Of a stretch of 24,853 nt of DNA, positions 7,432-16,915 are shown piece by piece. Every line of letters begins with the position of its first letter. The first letter of the stretch is position 1. The DNA comes from DATEPR01 sp036503065 (GTDB lineage Bacteria > Actinomycetota > Actinomycetes > Mycobacteriales > Pseudonocardiaceae): assembly GCA_036503065.1 (NCBI GenBank), contig DASXXM010000124.1:1-24853 (forward strand), in the 5' to 3' direction. The notes below the pieces were generated by a model that saw only the letters and a program-made list of their open reading frames with translations, was not told the DNA's origin and did no database searches. The translations under genes were made by a program, and so were the position numbers.

Positions 7432-7731
7432 GTGCCACACCCCTGTTCCGCGGTTGACGGACCTCTGACTCGGCCAACCCTGCCCAGGCGCCCACATCCG
7501 GGATAGTCAGGTGTTCGACCGACCGAGCCCCTGTCCTGCGAAAGACCGACAGCGGGTGCGATGCCATCGCAAAGTGCAAACCAGCACTGATGTCCGACCC
7601 GGTGAACGGGCCTGGACCGGGCTGTCGAGCGACCGTACCGGGAACCATGATGTCCACGTATCGGGTCCGTACCGAGTCCAACCACAGGTCGGCGGGCCCG
7701 GCCAACTTCTGACGCGGTAAGGGGGATCTGG
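7432..7731. other. Spacer between the CHAP operon and the STAND regulator gene
   Basis: These 300 bases must hold the promoter of the CHAP operon (read leftward) and the end of the regulator transcript. I found no convincing -35/-10 pair. The one notable element is a 6-bp inverted repeat TGCGAT-GCC-ATCGCA at 7557-7571, about 125 bases before the operon's first start codon. An open frame 7511-7720 (plus) has no ribosome site and no protein-like composition. Confidence 0.5.
7557..7571. promoter_or_regulatory. Short palindrome upstream of the CHAP operon
   Basis: TGCGAT-GCC-ATCGCA is a perfect 6-bp inverted repeat in the operon's upstream region. It could be an operator, for example for the adjacent regulator; position is the only support. 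Confidence 0.25.
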
Positions 7732-10500
7732 CTATCCGGTGGTGTCCGGGTCCCCGTCCCTGCCGATCGGGCTCTCGCCGATGAGTTTCCGAATCTCGTT
7801 GGCATCGCTGGGACTCGTGATCGTCAGTGTCTCCAGCGCGGCGCGCCACAGCCGGATCGCCTCGGCCTCATTTCCCAGCGCCCGGTGGGCGCGGCCGGCC
7901 GCGATCGCATTGCTCGCCGCGGAGTGCCGGTCGCCGAGCGTGCGCAGCAGCGTGATCCCGTCGAGCAGATGCGTCAGCGCCTCCTGCGGCCGACCCGCAT
8001 CCAGCAAGGTCTCGCCGAGGTCGGTCAGCGTGTGCGCCTCGCCCTCTCGCAGGCCGGAGTCGCGGAGTTTCGGCAGGCTCGTCAGGTGGACGGCGATCGC
8101 CTCGTCATATCGGCGCATCTGCCGATAGCAGCGCGCGAGGTTGTACTCGGCGATCGCGACGTTGACCTCGTCCCCGGCCGCCGTGGCTATCGCGAGGCTC
8201 TGCTCGATCAGGGGCAGTGCCTCCGCACCCCGGCCGGCTTCGGACAGCGACTTGGCCAGGTTGATCATCGTGGTGCACATACCGGAGCTGTCGTCGAGTT
8301 CGCGGAAGATGTCGAGGGCCGCCTGGTAGCAGTCGACCGCGTCGTCTCGGTCGTTGCGGGTGAAGTGCAGCATTCCCAACCGGTTCAGGGCCGCGGCCTG
8401 CGCAGAACGGTCGCCGATGCCGCGAGCCAACTCGAGGGCGTGCGTCAGTTGGGCCTTGGCTTGCGCTGGTTCGCCGGTAAGCAGGGCGACCAGGCCCAGA
8501 TACTGCCGTGCCATCAGTTCCGCGGCGGGGTCGGCATCCGCGACCGCCCGGTCCAGAGCTGCCTGGCTCAGCCGGCGGTAGCTGTCCCAGGACCCTGACG
8601 ACCGCAGGTACCACTGGCAGTTCTGGATGATCGCCAGCGGTTCGTCGGGTGGGAGGTCCACTTGCGACAGAGCGTGCACGACGGCGTTCACGATGTTGCG
8701 ACTTTCGGCCTCCAGCCAGCGCCGGGCTTGGTGCGCGTCGGTGAACACCGCCGTCTCGGGTTCTCCGGCCGATCGCGGGTTGCGGATCAGCAGGACCGCG
8801 ACCTCCAGTTTCCGACGGTAGACGGCCAGCAGGCGCGACAGGGCGTTGTCGCGCTCCGCGCTCGGTTCCGCGTCCTCGGCCTCTTCCTGCGCGAACAGCC
8901 GGATCAGGTCGTGGTAGCGGTAGCGCCCGGCGGAAGACGGCATCAGGAGGCTGGCATCGACGAGCGCCTCGGCCAAGCGTCGGGCGGCGGTCTCGGACAG
9001 GTCGAGCAGCGCCGCGGCGGTGTTCACCGCGACCTCTTCCAGGCCGCCGATCGACAGCATCCGGAAGGCATGGGCCTGGGCCGATGGCAGGCTGCGATAG
9101 CTGACGTCGAACGTGGCGCGCACTTCGAGGTCGCCTGCGACCAACTCGTCGAGCCGGTCCCGGTCGGCGCTGAGCAGGTCGACCAGGTCCCCGGCGGTCC
9201 AGGCCGGGCGCGTGGCCAGCCGGGCGCCTGCTATCCGCAGCGCGAGCGGGAACTGGCCGCACGCCGCGACCAGCTCCCGGATCGCTTCGGGTTCCGGGTC
9301 GGATTCCGGACGTCCGGCGGTTCGGGTGACGAGCGCCGCGGCGTCGTCCGGAGGCAGGACGTCGAGGTCGAGGTGGTGACAGCCTTCCAGATCCGGCAGC
9401 CGCGGCCGGCCGGTGAGCAGGACCGCGCAGGACCCTGATCCGGGTAGCAGCGGCCGCACCTGGGCGGCGCCTGCCACGTCGTCCAGGACGATCAGCAGCC
9501 GCCGCCCGGCGGTGAGGCTCCGGAACAACGCCGAGCGTCCGGTGGCATCCGCCGGAATCTCGGCGGCCGGGACGCCCAGCGAACGCAGGAACCCGGCCAG
9601 GATGTCAGCCCAGGTGGCAGGGGCCTGACTTGCGCCAAGCAGGTTCGCGAACAGTTGGCCGTCAGGGAACTCGCCGGCCACCCGGTGACCGACGTGCACA
9701 GCCAACGCCGTCTTGCCGATGCCGCCCGGGCCGGAAATCGCGGCCAGCGCCACCGAGCCGGGCGCGCGGCGCGCACTGGTCAGCTGTTGCCGGATCAGCT
9801 CCATCTCGCGATCGCGTCCGGTGAAATCCGTTGGATCCGCGGGCAACTCGGACGGCCGGACCGAGCTGAGCGACGCCGCCGGCTTGAGCGGCGTCGTGAT
9901 GCCCGCGCGTCTGCTCCACTCGTTGTCGGCCAGCGCCCACAGGGCGCGCATGTCGGTCTCGGCTTCGCCTGCCAGCGTGCACAGGGCCTGTACAGCACGC
10001 CACGGTGGCAGCGCCTTGCCGGTCAACCACCGCGCCCAGGAGGACTTGCTGTACCGTGTCTTGGTGGCGAGCGCGATCAGACTGAGCCCGGTACGGTCCC
10101 GGAGGCATTGAATCTCGTGCGCGAGGTGTGTGATCGCCCGTGGGATCGCGTTGATCCGGGAAGCGCCGATCGCGTTGTCGGGATCCGCTTGCCGCTGCGA
10201 AGGAACTGGTTGGATTCCAGCGCCGGACGTTGTGGATCGCCACACGTCCTTCGCGGTCCGGTACAGCGCCATGATGCTCGCCGGGTCCGCGCCGACTATT
10301 TTGGTCAGTGCCTCGACGACCTCGTACGGAGCGATCATCCGGCCGTCCAGGTACCGTTCCCACGACGACGCACTGCGTCCTGTCCTGCTCGCCAGCTGGG
10401 TCAGGTTCAGACCACTGGCGTCCTTCAGCCTCCGCAGCTCGATGACGAACTGGACGACCAACGGGTCGAGCCCGTCCCGCAGAGGCTTCCAGCGAGACAT
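7732..10500 (-). CDS. STAND-type regulator: two XRE-like HTH domains, NB-ARC ATPase, TPR repeats
   Basis: The product has 922 residues. Two helix-turn-helix regions of XRE type lie at the N-terminus (about 15-75, LTQLASRTGRSASSWERYLDG; and about 125-180, LIALATKTRYSKSSWARWLTG). An NB-ARC/AP-ATPase module follows, with Walker A GPGGIGKT (257-264), Walker B LLIVLDDV (335-342) and the GxP-type motif CGQFPLALRIAG. After the winged-helix region (YHDLIRLFAQEE) the C-terminal 350 residues are TPR repeats (ALNRLGMLHF, CYQAALDIF, AEYNLARCYRQ). The layout is like AfsR/SARP-type regulators but with HTH pairs instead of an OmpR/BTAD front. It is expected to bind DNA when ATP and a ligand or partner trigger oligomerisation. 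ATG 10500 has GGGAG (10508-10512). It lies between the RHS gene and the CHAP operon, with the same orientation as both. Targets are unknown. Confidence 0.93.
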   Translation of the reverse strand: MSRWKPLRDGLDPLVVQFVIELRRLKDASGLNLTQLASRTGRSASSWERYLDGRMIAPYEVVEALTKIVGADPASIMALYRTAKDVWRSTTSGAGIQPVPSQRQADPDNAIGASRINAIPRAITHLAHEIQCLRDRTGLSLIALATKTRYSKSSWARWLTGKALPPWRAVQALCTLAGEAETDMRALWALADNEWSRRAGITTPLKPAASLSSVRPSELPADPTDFTGRDREMELIRQQLTSARRAPGSVALAAISGPGGIGKTALAVHVGHRVAGEFPDGQLFANLLGASQAPATWADILAGFLRSLGVPAAEIPADATGRSALFRSLTAGRRLLIVLDDVAGAAQVRPLLPGSGSCAVLLTGRPRLPDLEGCHHLDLDVLPPDDAAALVTRTAGRPESDPEPEAIRELVAACGQFPLALRIAGARLATRPAWTAGDLVDLLSADRDRLDELVAGDLEVRATFDVSYRSLPSAQAHAFRMLSIGGLEEVAVNTAAALLDLSETAARRLAEALVDASLLMPSSAGRYRYHDLIRLFAQEEAEDAEPSAERDNALSRLLAVYRRKLEVAVLLIRNPRSAGEPETAVFTDAHQARRWLEAESRNIVNAVVHALSQVDLPPDEPLAIIQNCQWYLRSSGSWDSYRRLSQAALDRAVADADPAAELMARQYLGLVALLTGEPAQAKAQLTHALELARGIGDRSAQAAALNRLGMLHFTRNDRDDAVDCYQAALDIFRELDDSSGMCTTMINLAKSLSEAGRGAEALPLIEQSLAIATAAGDEVNVAIAEYNLARCYRQMRRYDEAIAVHLTSLPKLRDSGLREGEAHTLTDLGETLLDAGRPQEALTHLLDGITLLRTLGDRHSAASNAIAAGRAHRALGNEAEAIRLWRAALETLTITSPSDANEIRKLIGESPIGRDGDPDTTG

Positions 10501-10659
10501 CCGTCATCTCCCGTTCGGCGCCGGTCGGCCGGGCAAGAACTGAGGCTGTCGCCCCCACGGAGCCGCGTGAGTCGGTCAAGCTCAAGGTACTGTCCGAACC
10601 GGCGTCCGCCCCTCGGCGTCAAATGTACGCCGTCCACATCATCGTCCGCGGCGATCCGC

Positions 10660-10677
10660 GTCGGCACCGGTGCTGAC
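10660..10677. promoter_or_regulatory. 18-bp imperfect palindrome upstream of the STAND regulator gene
   Basis: GTCGGCACCGGTGCTGAC has a perfect 10-bp core GCACCGGTGC. It lies about 160 bp before the regulator start and just beyond the RHS terminator. It is a candidate autoregulatory operator. Confidence 0.35.
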
Positions 10678-10691
10678 GGACCAGAACGTGG

Positions 10692-10730
10692 CGCGGCCCC
10701 TGAACCGCACGGGGCGGTTCAAGGGCCGCG
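10692..10730 (-). terminator. Terminator of the RHS gene
   Basis: A 17-bp stem (10692-10708 with 10714-10730) has a 5-nt loop. Its single non-Watson-Crick position becomes a G-U pair in the minus-strand transcript, so it suits the RHS message. It begins about 26 bases after the RHS stop codon, leaving no space for a further gene in that transcript. Confidence 0.8.
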
Positions 10731-10756
10731 GTCAGCGGTGTGGGATCAGCGCGGAA

Positions 10757-13700
10757 TCAGAAGAGGCTGGCCACCCAGTGCACCACGGGCCAAGGCGTCG
10801 CCCAGTTGACCGATAACTGGGCTGCCCAGGTGAGATAACCGAGGCCGCCCCGCGCTTCAGTGTCAGACATCGGCGGCGGCGGAACGGCGTACGGCTGGAC
10901 CTGGAAGGAGTACGAATAGTTGGCTGAGATACCGGAGCTGCCGTAGCCCGCTCCGTACTCGTAGCCGAACGAGCTGAACCCGCCGCTGCCCACGTCGCCA
11001 TAGACGATGTTTCCGCAATCCACAATGACCGCGCCGTAGCAGCCGCCCGCCGACACGCTGCTGCCGGAGATGAAGCCGTCGACGGCACTGTCCGACGGGG
11101 AGCCCAGGATCTTCCCGTTCAGCCGTGTAAGGCTCAGCCCTGACGTGCCGAAACCGATGCTGGGCCCGACGAATTCGGTACCGTCCCGCGCCACGGTCCT
11201 GCCGCCGCCGAAGCACAAGCCGAAACCACCGCCCAGGCAGAACGACCCGCCATAGGTCGTGTAGTCGGGCGTGCCGCCGTTCAGTCCGCTCTGGTCGCTG
11301 GTGTTGCTGGGTAATCCGCAGATCCAGTTCCCGCCCGGCCCCCAGCACTGGTCCGCGGGACTGGTGCCCTGGTCGGTGTTGCCACTGGAGTCGTTGCCGC
11401 AGATCCAGTTGCCGCCTGGCCCCCAGCACTGGTCCGCGGGACTGCTGCCGCTGTCGGTGTTGCCGCCGCCGCAGATCCAGTTGCCGCCGGGTCCCCAGCA
11501 CTGGTCGGCGCCGCTGGTGCCCTGGTCGGTGTTCCCGTTGCTGGGTGGGGGCGGGGGCGGGGTGGTGACGTCGTTGCCGCCGCCGACGGGCATTGCCATT
11601 TTGCCGGTGGGGTCGCTGGTGTTGACGGGGTTGTTCGCGCTGTAGGTGTAGCCGTTGAGTTGTTGTGGGCCAGCGGTTTCCAGGAGGGGGTCGGTGGTGA
11701 GGAATCGGCCGGTGGCCGGGTCGTACTGGCGGGCGCCGATGTCGACCAGTCCGGTGGCGGTGTTCTGTGGATTGTTGAGGAATCCGCGTTGGTCGGGCCA
11801 GGTTCCGCCGCTGACCGTGCCGATCTGGTTGCCGTAGGGGTCCATCTGGCGGCGGGTGGTGTTCATCGTGACGCTGTCGATGCTGAGCTGGTTGGTGCCG
11901 TGTTGGTCGCCGACGAGGTATTGCGGGTTACCGCCGCCGACCCGTTCGGCGATGGTGGCCGCGCCGTCGGTGTAGTGGCGGATCCCGGTCGTGGTGCCGG
12001 TCTTGGTGTTGTAGGCGAGTTGTTCTCCTGGCAGGTACAGCGTGTCGGTGTTGGTGGTGCTGTCCCGGGTGATGAGTTGGTTGCCGTCGGCGTCGTTGAC
12101 CTGTGTGGTGTTGTCGCCGGGTGTCGTGGTGTCGGAGGTCATGCGGCCCTGGGGGCTCCACGTCAGGGTCTGGGTGCCGGCCGGTCCGGCGGTTGGGTAG
12201 GTGGTGACGTTGCCGTTGTTGTCGTAGACGTAGCCGGTCAGGTTCTGGTGTCCCGATGGCCCGGTGACGGCCGTGGTGTCGAGTGCGTGGGCGTGGCCGG
12301 TCTGGCCATAGGTGTAGGTGGCGGTGGTGTCGGTGGTCTGGCCGGCCACGGCGTGTTGGTCCTGGCTTTGCCGTTGACCGAGTTGGTCGAAGGTCCAGGT
12401 GGTCCAGTACGGCTGGGGACCGCCGACCGCGGTGTTGCCGGCGGTGGCCGGGTTGGTGGGGCAGCTGCCGTCGGAGGTGGGTTGTGCCGCGGTGTAGGCC
12501 TGGGTGAGCCGGTTGAGCGCGTCGTAGGCGTAGCACTGCTGCTCCACCGGTGCGGTGGCGCCATAACCCTGGACGTCGGTGATCGCGGTGGTGCGCTGGT
12601 CCGCGTTGTAGGTGTAACTGGTGTCGTCCAGTTGCGGTAGCGCGAGCTGCGCGGACACGTTGGTTTCGGCAATCTGCCTGGTCTGGGGTTGGTAGGCGTA
12701 GGTGAGCCACACCGGGGCGTTGGAAGCGCCGAGGGTGAGCTGCGCCGCTTCACCGTAGGGGGTGTACGCCGCCGCCGAGACGTAGGCGTTGTATCCGGTG
12801 GTCGATGTCGCGTCGCCGAGCGTGTTGTAGCTCGTCCTGATGGTCTCGGCCGGACTTCCGGGCATCGCCGCCGGTGTGGTGGAGGTGAGCAGGCCGGTGC
12901 TGGTGTTGGCGGTCGCCGTGGTGTAGGTGCCGGCCAGTCCGGTCTCACCGGCGGGAATGGTGATGATCGACCCGCCGGGACGGCCTGCGGTGTCGTAGCC
13001 GTTGGCCTGGTTGACGATGGTGCCGGTGGTGCCGTTGGCCAGGGTGACGTTCGTGGTCGAGGTCGAGGTCAGTTTGCCCTTCTGTTCTGTGTCCCACAGC
13101 GTGGCCGCGACCTGGGTGCCGGCGTTCTGGGTGAGCGAGTCGTACTGCGCGATACTGCGGTTGAGCAGGTCGTACTGATAGGACAGGACGTGGTTGTCGG
13201 CGTCGGTGGTGGATGCGATGTTGCCGTCGTTGTCGTAGACCGTGGTCGTGGTGCCGGTGTCCGGGTCGGTCCGCTTGGTTGTGCGGCCGAGCAGGTCGTA
13301 GACGTTCGTCCACTGGTCGCCCGCGCTGTCCTTGACGCCGGTCAACTGCCCGAGAGCGTCCAATGTGTACGTGGTGGCCAGCGTTCCTGCTGTGCCGGGG
13401 ATGGTGCCGGTCGCCGGTCCGGTGACGGTGGCTCCGGCGACGTTCGGTGCGCCGGTGTACTGGTCGAGTTCGATCGTTGCGCCGCGGACGTCGGTGATCG
13501 TCGTGGACGCGGTCACCGACGGGTCGAAGGTCGTTCCGTCAGCCAGGCGCCCGATCGTGCTGGTGCGGTCGCCGCCGTGGACGGTCTGCAGCGCGGAGGT
13601 CGCGGTGAGCCCGTTGTACTGGGAGACCAGGGTTGCCCGCCCGCTTCCGTCGTGCGCGGTCCGGGTGCGCGAGTTCACCGCGGCGTCGGCGACACTGATC

Positions 13701-16700
13701 AGTGTCGTGCCGGGGGTGCCGTTGGTCGCGTACCGGTTGTTGGTGTCGATGACCCAGCCGTGCGAGTCGTACCTGGTGTCCGATGCCAGCATGGCGCCGT
13801 TCTCGCCGACGCTCTGGGTCTGGAGCGTCTGGCCCATGGCGTCGGAGAGCGCGACGGAGGTCCGGTAGTTCAGGTTGTTGCTGCTGGCGCCGTCGTCGAT
13901 GAGCGTGTTCGTGGTGACGGCCTCGGGTCCGTTGTTGCGCAGTTGGTAGGAATAGGTGATGTTCGCGGCCGACAGGCCCTTCACGAAGCCGGGGGCCCAC
14001 ACCGCGACCAGGCGGCCCAGCGCGTCGTACTGCGCGCTGGTCTTGTGGTTGGCCTCATTGGTGCTCTGTGTGACCACACCCCGGCCCGGGTCGTGGATCT
14101 CGCTCGTGTTCGCGCAGCCCACCGCGGTCGGGGTGGCGGCGCAGATCGGGTTCGTGACCACCTTCTGGGTGAGCGGGCCGCCGTCGGGTGGGGTGTAGGC
14201 GGTCGTGGTGGTGTGCCCGAGCGCGTCGGTGGCGGTCAGCACCCGGCCTGCGGCGTCGTAGGTTGCCTTGGTGTCGTTGGTGATCCAGGTCAGGGTGCCG
14301 CCGTTGTTCACCGACGCCACGTCGGTGCGGGTCAGATCGCCCGCGCCGGGCAGGGCGCCCAGGGTTGCGGACAGGTCGTAGTAGTCGCGGGTGTCGCGCA
14401 ACACCGCGGTCGCGGTCAGTGGCGTCCCCACCGGGCTCGGGCAGGACTGGGCCGCGGTGATCGTCTCCGATACCTTGTTCCGTACCCAGTTCGTGGTGTT
14501 GTCGGCGTAGCCGGTGGTGGCGCACGTGGTGGGCACGTTCGTGCCCGAGCTTTGCGTCGCCACGATTCGGCCTGCCGAGTCGTAGGAATTCGCGGTAGCC
14601 GACGATCGGGTGCCGCCGGCGGCCAGGTCGGTGTAGGTGGTGGCCGAAGCCGCGCCGACGATCTGCGCGAGTTGCGCCGGCAGGCCGGTCCGGGCGCGGG
14701 TGGCGGTGGTGGCGACGATCTCGGGGGTGCTGATCTTCGCCGAGATCTCGGGTCCTGGCACCGGCAGGCCGTTGGACCCCAGGGTGGCGCCGTTGAAGGT
14801 CTGGGACTCGTAGGTCTGGCCCGCGTAGGCGTCGGTGTCGGTCACCTGTCCGCCGAGGGAGTCGTGCACGCCGGCCGAGCGGACGCCGTTGTTCGGCAGC
14901 GTGTCCTGGTCCATCCCGCGGAAGTACGTGCTCTGCGTGAGGGTCAGGCCGTCGGCCGTCCCGTTGGAGGTGTGGCCGGTGTCGCCGGTGGTGGTCTGTA
15001 CCTGGGCGTAGCCGCGGAACTGCCCGTAGGTGCGCTGGGTGGGTTTGACCAACTCGTTGTCGTCGAAGTGCCAGGCCGCCCCGCCGAGGTAGTAGTAGTG
15101 CGTGATCTGCTTCGGGGACAACGCATTGGGGTCGGACACCTGTACCGAGGCCACGGTGTACTTGTTGAAGTAGTCGAAGATCGGCCCCGAGTAACCCGAC
15201 GGTGTCCAGAACACCGGGTAGCAGTTCATCGTGTTCGTCGACGCGAACGCCTGCTGCTGCGCGACGGTGTCGGTGGTCGGCGGCAGGTTCGACGGCGTGC
15301 ACTGCGGCGTGCCGTAGGTGATCGAGATGGTTTCGCCGGTCTGGGTCGCGATGTTGTACATGCGCCAGTGCGCCAGCCCCGGCAGGTTGTTGTAGCCGGG
15401 AATCCGGTTGTCGTAGAGCTGCCCCGTGAACGTCACCGGGGGTTCGGACACCGGATTCGCCCCGGTCGAGTCGTATCCGGTATGGACGATGCTGGACAGG
15501 GTCAGCTCCTCGTCGCCGGTACCCGGGAACTGTTGGGCCAGCGCGTAGGAATCGACCGGCTGGTACTTGCCGGAGCTCGCGTTCCAGAACTGCGTGCCGA
15601 TCGTGGTCAGCCGCTTCGTCGTCCACAATGACGGGGAGTGCAGCTGGCACGACCCCGACTGGCACTGCAGGTTCTGTGGCGTGTCCGGCCAGTGGATGGC
15701 GTTGGGCGCGGTGAACTGCGTCGGGTCGCAGCTGAACGACGACGAGGGGACGCAGCGTTCCGTGGTCGCGAACGTCACCTGGTCCGGGGCGTTCGAGCCG
15801 TAGACCGTGCCGTTCTCAAGGCGCAGGCCGTAGTCGATGTGATCCAGTTCCCCGCCGCGTACGTACTGCACCGGGGCGGCACCGTTCTGACCGTTGTCCG
15901 GTGTGTAGTAGTTGGTCTCCTGGTTGTAGTAATACGCGGCCGCGTTGCCGTGCACGTCGACCACGTAGTCCAGGTTCCACCGCCAGCCCTGCGTACACGA
16001 CGACGACGCGAACGAGCCTGCGTTGCACGGGTCGCCCGCGTGTGCGCCGTAAACGGGCTCGGTGAACACCGAATTCGTGTTGTTGGCCGCGCCGGGCGCC
16101 TTGTTCTGCCCGAAGTAGTATTGGGTGCCATCGGTTGTGGTCACTTCCCAGTACTCGCCGCCGAGTGCGCCGTTGGCGCTTCCGGTCAGCCGGGTGACCC
16201 GTGAGCCGTCATCGCCCTGCAGGTGGAATCCGCCACCGTTGTCGTCCGCGACGATCGCCGTATTCCTGCCGTTCAACGCCACGGTGAGGATCTGTCCGGC
16301 CCAGCACTGGTCCCCGGTCTGATCGGCCGTCGGCAAGCTGGTGTCGTCCGAGCAGCCGCGGTAGGTCCGCTCGACGAACCCGGGCTGATAACTCCAGCCC
16401 TGCCCGATCCACGACGACTGGTTGTTGGTGGTCCCGGTCTCCCCGTCCACCGTCGCCGAGTCGTACGCCAACGCGATGGCCGGCGCCACCGCTCCGGCTG
16501 CCGTTGGGGGCACGTTGATCGGATACGACCAGGTGAACGACCCGTCGCCGCCCCCGGCACCCCAGGAACCTACTGGGCTCAACGACGATGCGTTGAAATT
16601 GCCCACCGGGCCGGACGGCCCGTCCGTGGCCGGAGGCGAACCCGACCCCGCGGCAGACGGCCCGTTCCCGGCCGCCACCGCCGAATTCGCGATGATCGGC

Positions 16701-16915
16701 GTCGCAGGAATCGCGGGCTGCTGCGACGCGGCACCGCTCGCGAACCGCTGCGGCGCCGCTGCCGCCGTCGGCACCGCGAGCGCGGTCGCCAACACGGCGG
16801 CCACCAGTACACCCCACAGCCGGGACGCCGGAAAACGCGGCCGGCCACCACCCCGCGCCCCACTCGACCAATTGGCCCGCACCCTTACCGCCCGCCCAGT
16901 TCGCTCCACTGCCAC
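10757..16915 (-). CDS. Secreted RHS/YD-repeat protein with a variable C-terminal cassette
   Basis: The product has 2052 residues. A basic N-region and hydrophobic stretch (about 33-54, LWGVLVAAVLATALAVPTAAAA) direct export. The N-terminal region (GSFTWSYPINVPPTAAG, then WIGQGWSYQPGFVERTYRGC) is the usual front of actinomycete RHS proteins. Many YD repeats follow (YDLLGRTTKRTDPDTG, YDNDGNI, YDALNRLTQAY). The core ends with the conserved ARQYDPATGRFLTTDPL, NGYTYSANNPVNTSDPTG (D at residue 1768). After it is a cassette of about 280 residues: a poly-Pro linker, three CWGPGGNWIC repeats, a Gly/Cys-rich domain and a Trp-rich hydrophobic tail. RHS shells elsewhere encapsulate C-terminal toxins. Here the tip is not recognised, there is no immunity gene downstream, and no protease residues were identified. 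Start: GTG 16915 with a weak AAGG site. TTA codons lie at residues 1868 and 2034. Confidence 0.93.
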   Translation of the reverse strand: MAVERTGRAVRVRANWSSGARGGGRPRFPASRLWGVLVAAVLATALAVPTAAAAPQRFASGAASQQPAIPATPIIANSAVAAGNGPSAAGSGSPPATDGPSGPVGNFNASSLSPVGSWGAGGGDGSFTWSYPINVPPTAAGAVAPAIALAYDSATVDGETGTTNNQSSWIGQGWSYQPGFVERTYRGCSDDTSLPTADQTGDQCWAGQILTVALNGRNTAIVADDNGGGFHLQGDDGSRVTRLTGSANGALGGEYWEVTTTDGTQYYFGQNKAPGAANNTNSVFTEPVYGAHAGDPCNAGSFASSSCTQGWRWNLDYVVDVHGNAAAYYYNQETNYYTPDNGQNGAAPVQYVRGGELDHIDYGLRLENGTVYGSNAPDQVTFATTERCVPSSSFSCDPTQFTAPNAIHWPDTPQNLQCQSGSCQLHSPSLWTTKRLTTIGTQFWNASSGKYQPVDSYALAQQFPGTGDEELTLSSIVHTGYDSTGANPVSEPPVTFTGQLYDNRIPGYNNLPGLAHWRMYNIATQTGETISITYGTPQCTPSNLPPTTDTVAQQQAFASTNTMNCYPVFWTPSGYSGPIFDYFNKYTVASVQVSDPNALSPKQITHYYYLGGAAWHFDDNELVKPTQRTYGQFRGYAQVQTTTGDTGHTSNGTADGLTLTQSTYFRGMDQDTLPNNGVRSAGVHDSLGGQVTDTDAYAGQTYESQTFNGATLGSNGLPVPGPEISAKISTPEIVATTATRARTGLPAQLAQIVGAASATTYTDLAAGGTRSSATANSYDSAGRIVATQSSGTNVPTTCATTGYADNTTNWVRNKVSETITAAQSCPSPVGTPLTATAVLRDTRDYYDLSATLGALPGAGDLTRTDVASVNNGGTLTWITNDTKATYDAAGRVLTATDALGHTTTTAYTPPDGGPLTQKVVTNPICAATPTAVGCANTSEIHDPGRGVVTQSTNEANHKTSAQYDALGRLVAVWAPGFVKGLSAANITYSYQLRNNGPEAVTTNTLIDDGASSNNLNYRTSVALSDAMGQTLQTQSVGENGAMLASDTRYDSHGWVIDTNNRYATNGTPGTTLISVADAAVNSRTRTAHDGSGRATLVSQYNGLTATSALQTVHGGDRTSTIGRLADGTTFDPSVTASTTITDVRGATIELDQYTGAPNVAGATVTGPATGTIPGTAGTLATTYTLDALGQLTGVKDSAGDQWTNVYDLLGRTTKRTDPDTGTTTTVYDNDGNIASTTDADNHVLSYQYDLLNRSIAQYDSLTQNAGTQVAATLWDTEQKGKLTSTSTTNVTLANGTTGTIVNQANGYDTAGRPGGSIITIPAGETGLAGTYTTATANTSTGLLTSTTPAAMPGSPAETIRTSYNTLGDATSTTGYNAYVSAAAYTPYGEAAQLTLGASNAPVWLTYAYQPQTRQIAETNVSAQLALPQLDDTSYTYNADQRTTAITDVQGYGATAPVEQQCYAYDALNRLTQAYTAAQPTSDGSCPTNPATAGNTAVGGPQPYWTTWTFDQLGQRQSQDQHAVAGQTTDTTATYTYGQTGHAHALDTTAVTGPSGHQNLTGYVYDNNGNVTTYPTAGPAGTQTLTWSPQGRMTSDTTTPGDNTTQVNDADGNQLITRDSTTNTDTLYLPGEQLAYNTKTGTTTGIRHYTDGAATIAERVGGGNPQYLVGDQHGTNQLSIDSVTMNTTRRQMDPYGNQIGTVSGGTWPDQRGFLNNPQNTATGLVDIGARQYDPATGRFLTTDPLLETAGPQQLNGYTYSANNPVNTSDPTGKMAMPVGGGNDVTTPPPPPPSNGNTDQGTSGADQCWGPGGNWICGGGNTDSGSSPADQCWGPGGNWICGNDSSGNTDQGTSPADQCWGPGGNWICGLPSNTSDQSGLNGGTPDYTTYGGSFCLGGGFGLCFGGGRTVARDGTEFVGPSIGFGTSGLSLTRLNGKILGSPSDSAVDGFISGSSVSAGGCYGAVIVDCGNIVYGDVGSGGFSSFGYEYGAGYGSSGISANYSYSFQVQPYAVPPPPMSDTEARGGLGYLTWAAQLSVNWATPWPVVHWVASLF
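11318..11536 (-). repeat. Three coding repeats in the RHS C-terminal cassette
   Basis: Three near-identical units of about 66 bases begin at 11318, 11399 and 11471 (spacings 81 and 72 bases, so in frame). Each encodes ADQCWGPGGNWICG after an Asn-Thr-Asp/Ser-rich spacer. The paired cysteines in each suggest small disulfide loops. Confidence 0.92.

Noticed and set aside
7511..7720. Possible 69-residue plus-strand gene between the CHAP operon and the regulator
   Set aside because: GTG start without a ribosome site, low-complexity basic composition and no similarity recognised.
11318..11536. Regular repeats considered as CRISPR or minisatellite
   Set aside because: The units are in frame within the RHS gene, spaced by multiples of three and encode a conserved peptide; there are only three copies.
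12689..15631. Long open frame (about 980 codons) on the plus strand inside the RHS gene
   Set aside because: It is antisense to a convincing RHS frame; its composition is Val/Gly/Arg-rich without motifs, a typical GC-rich shadow.
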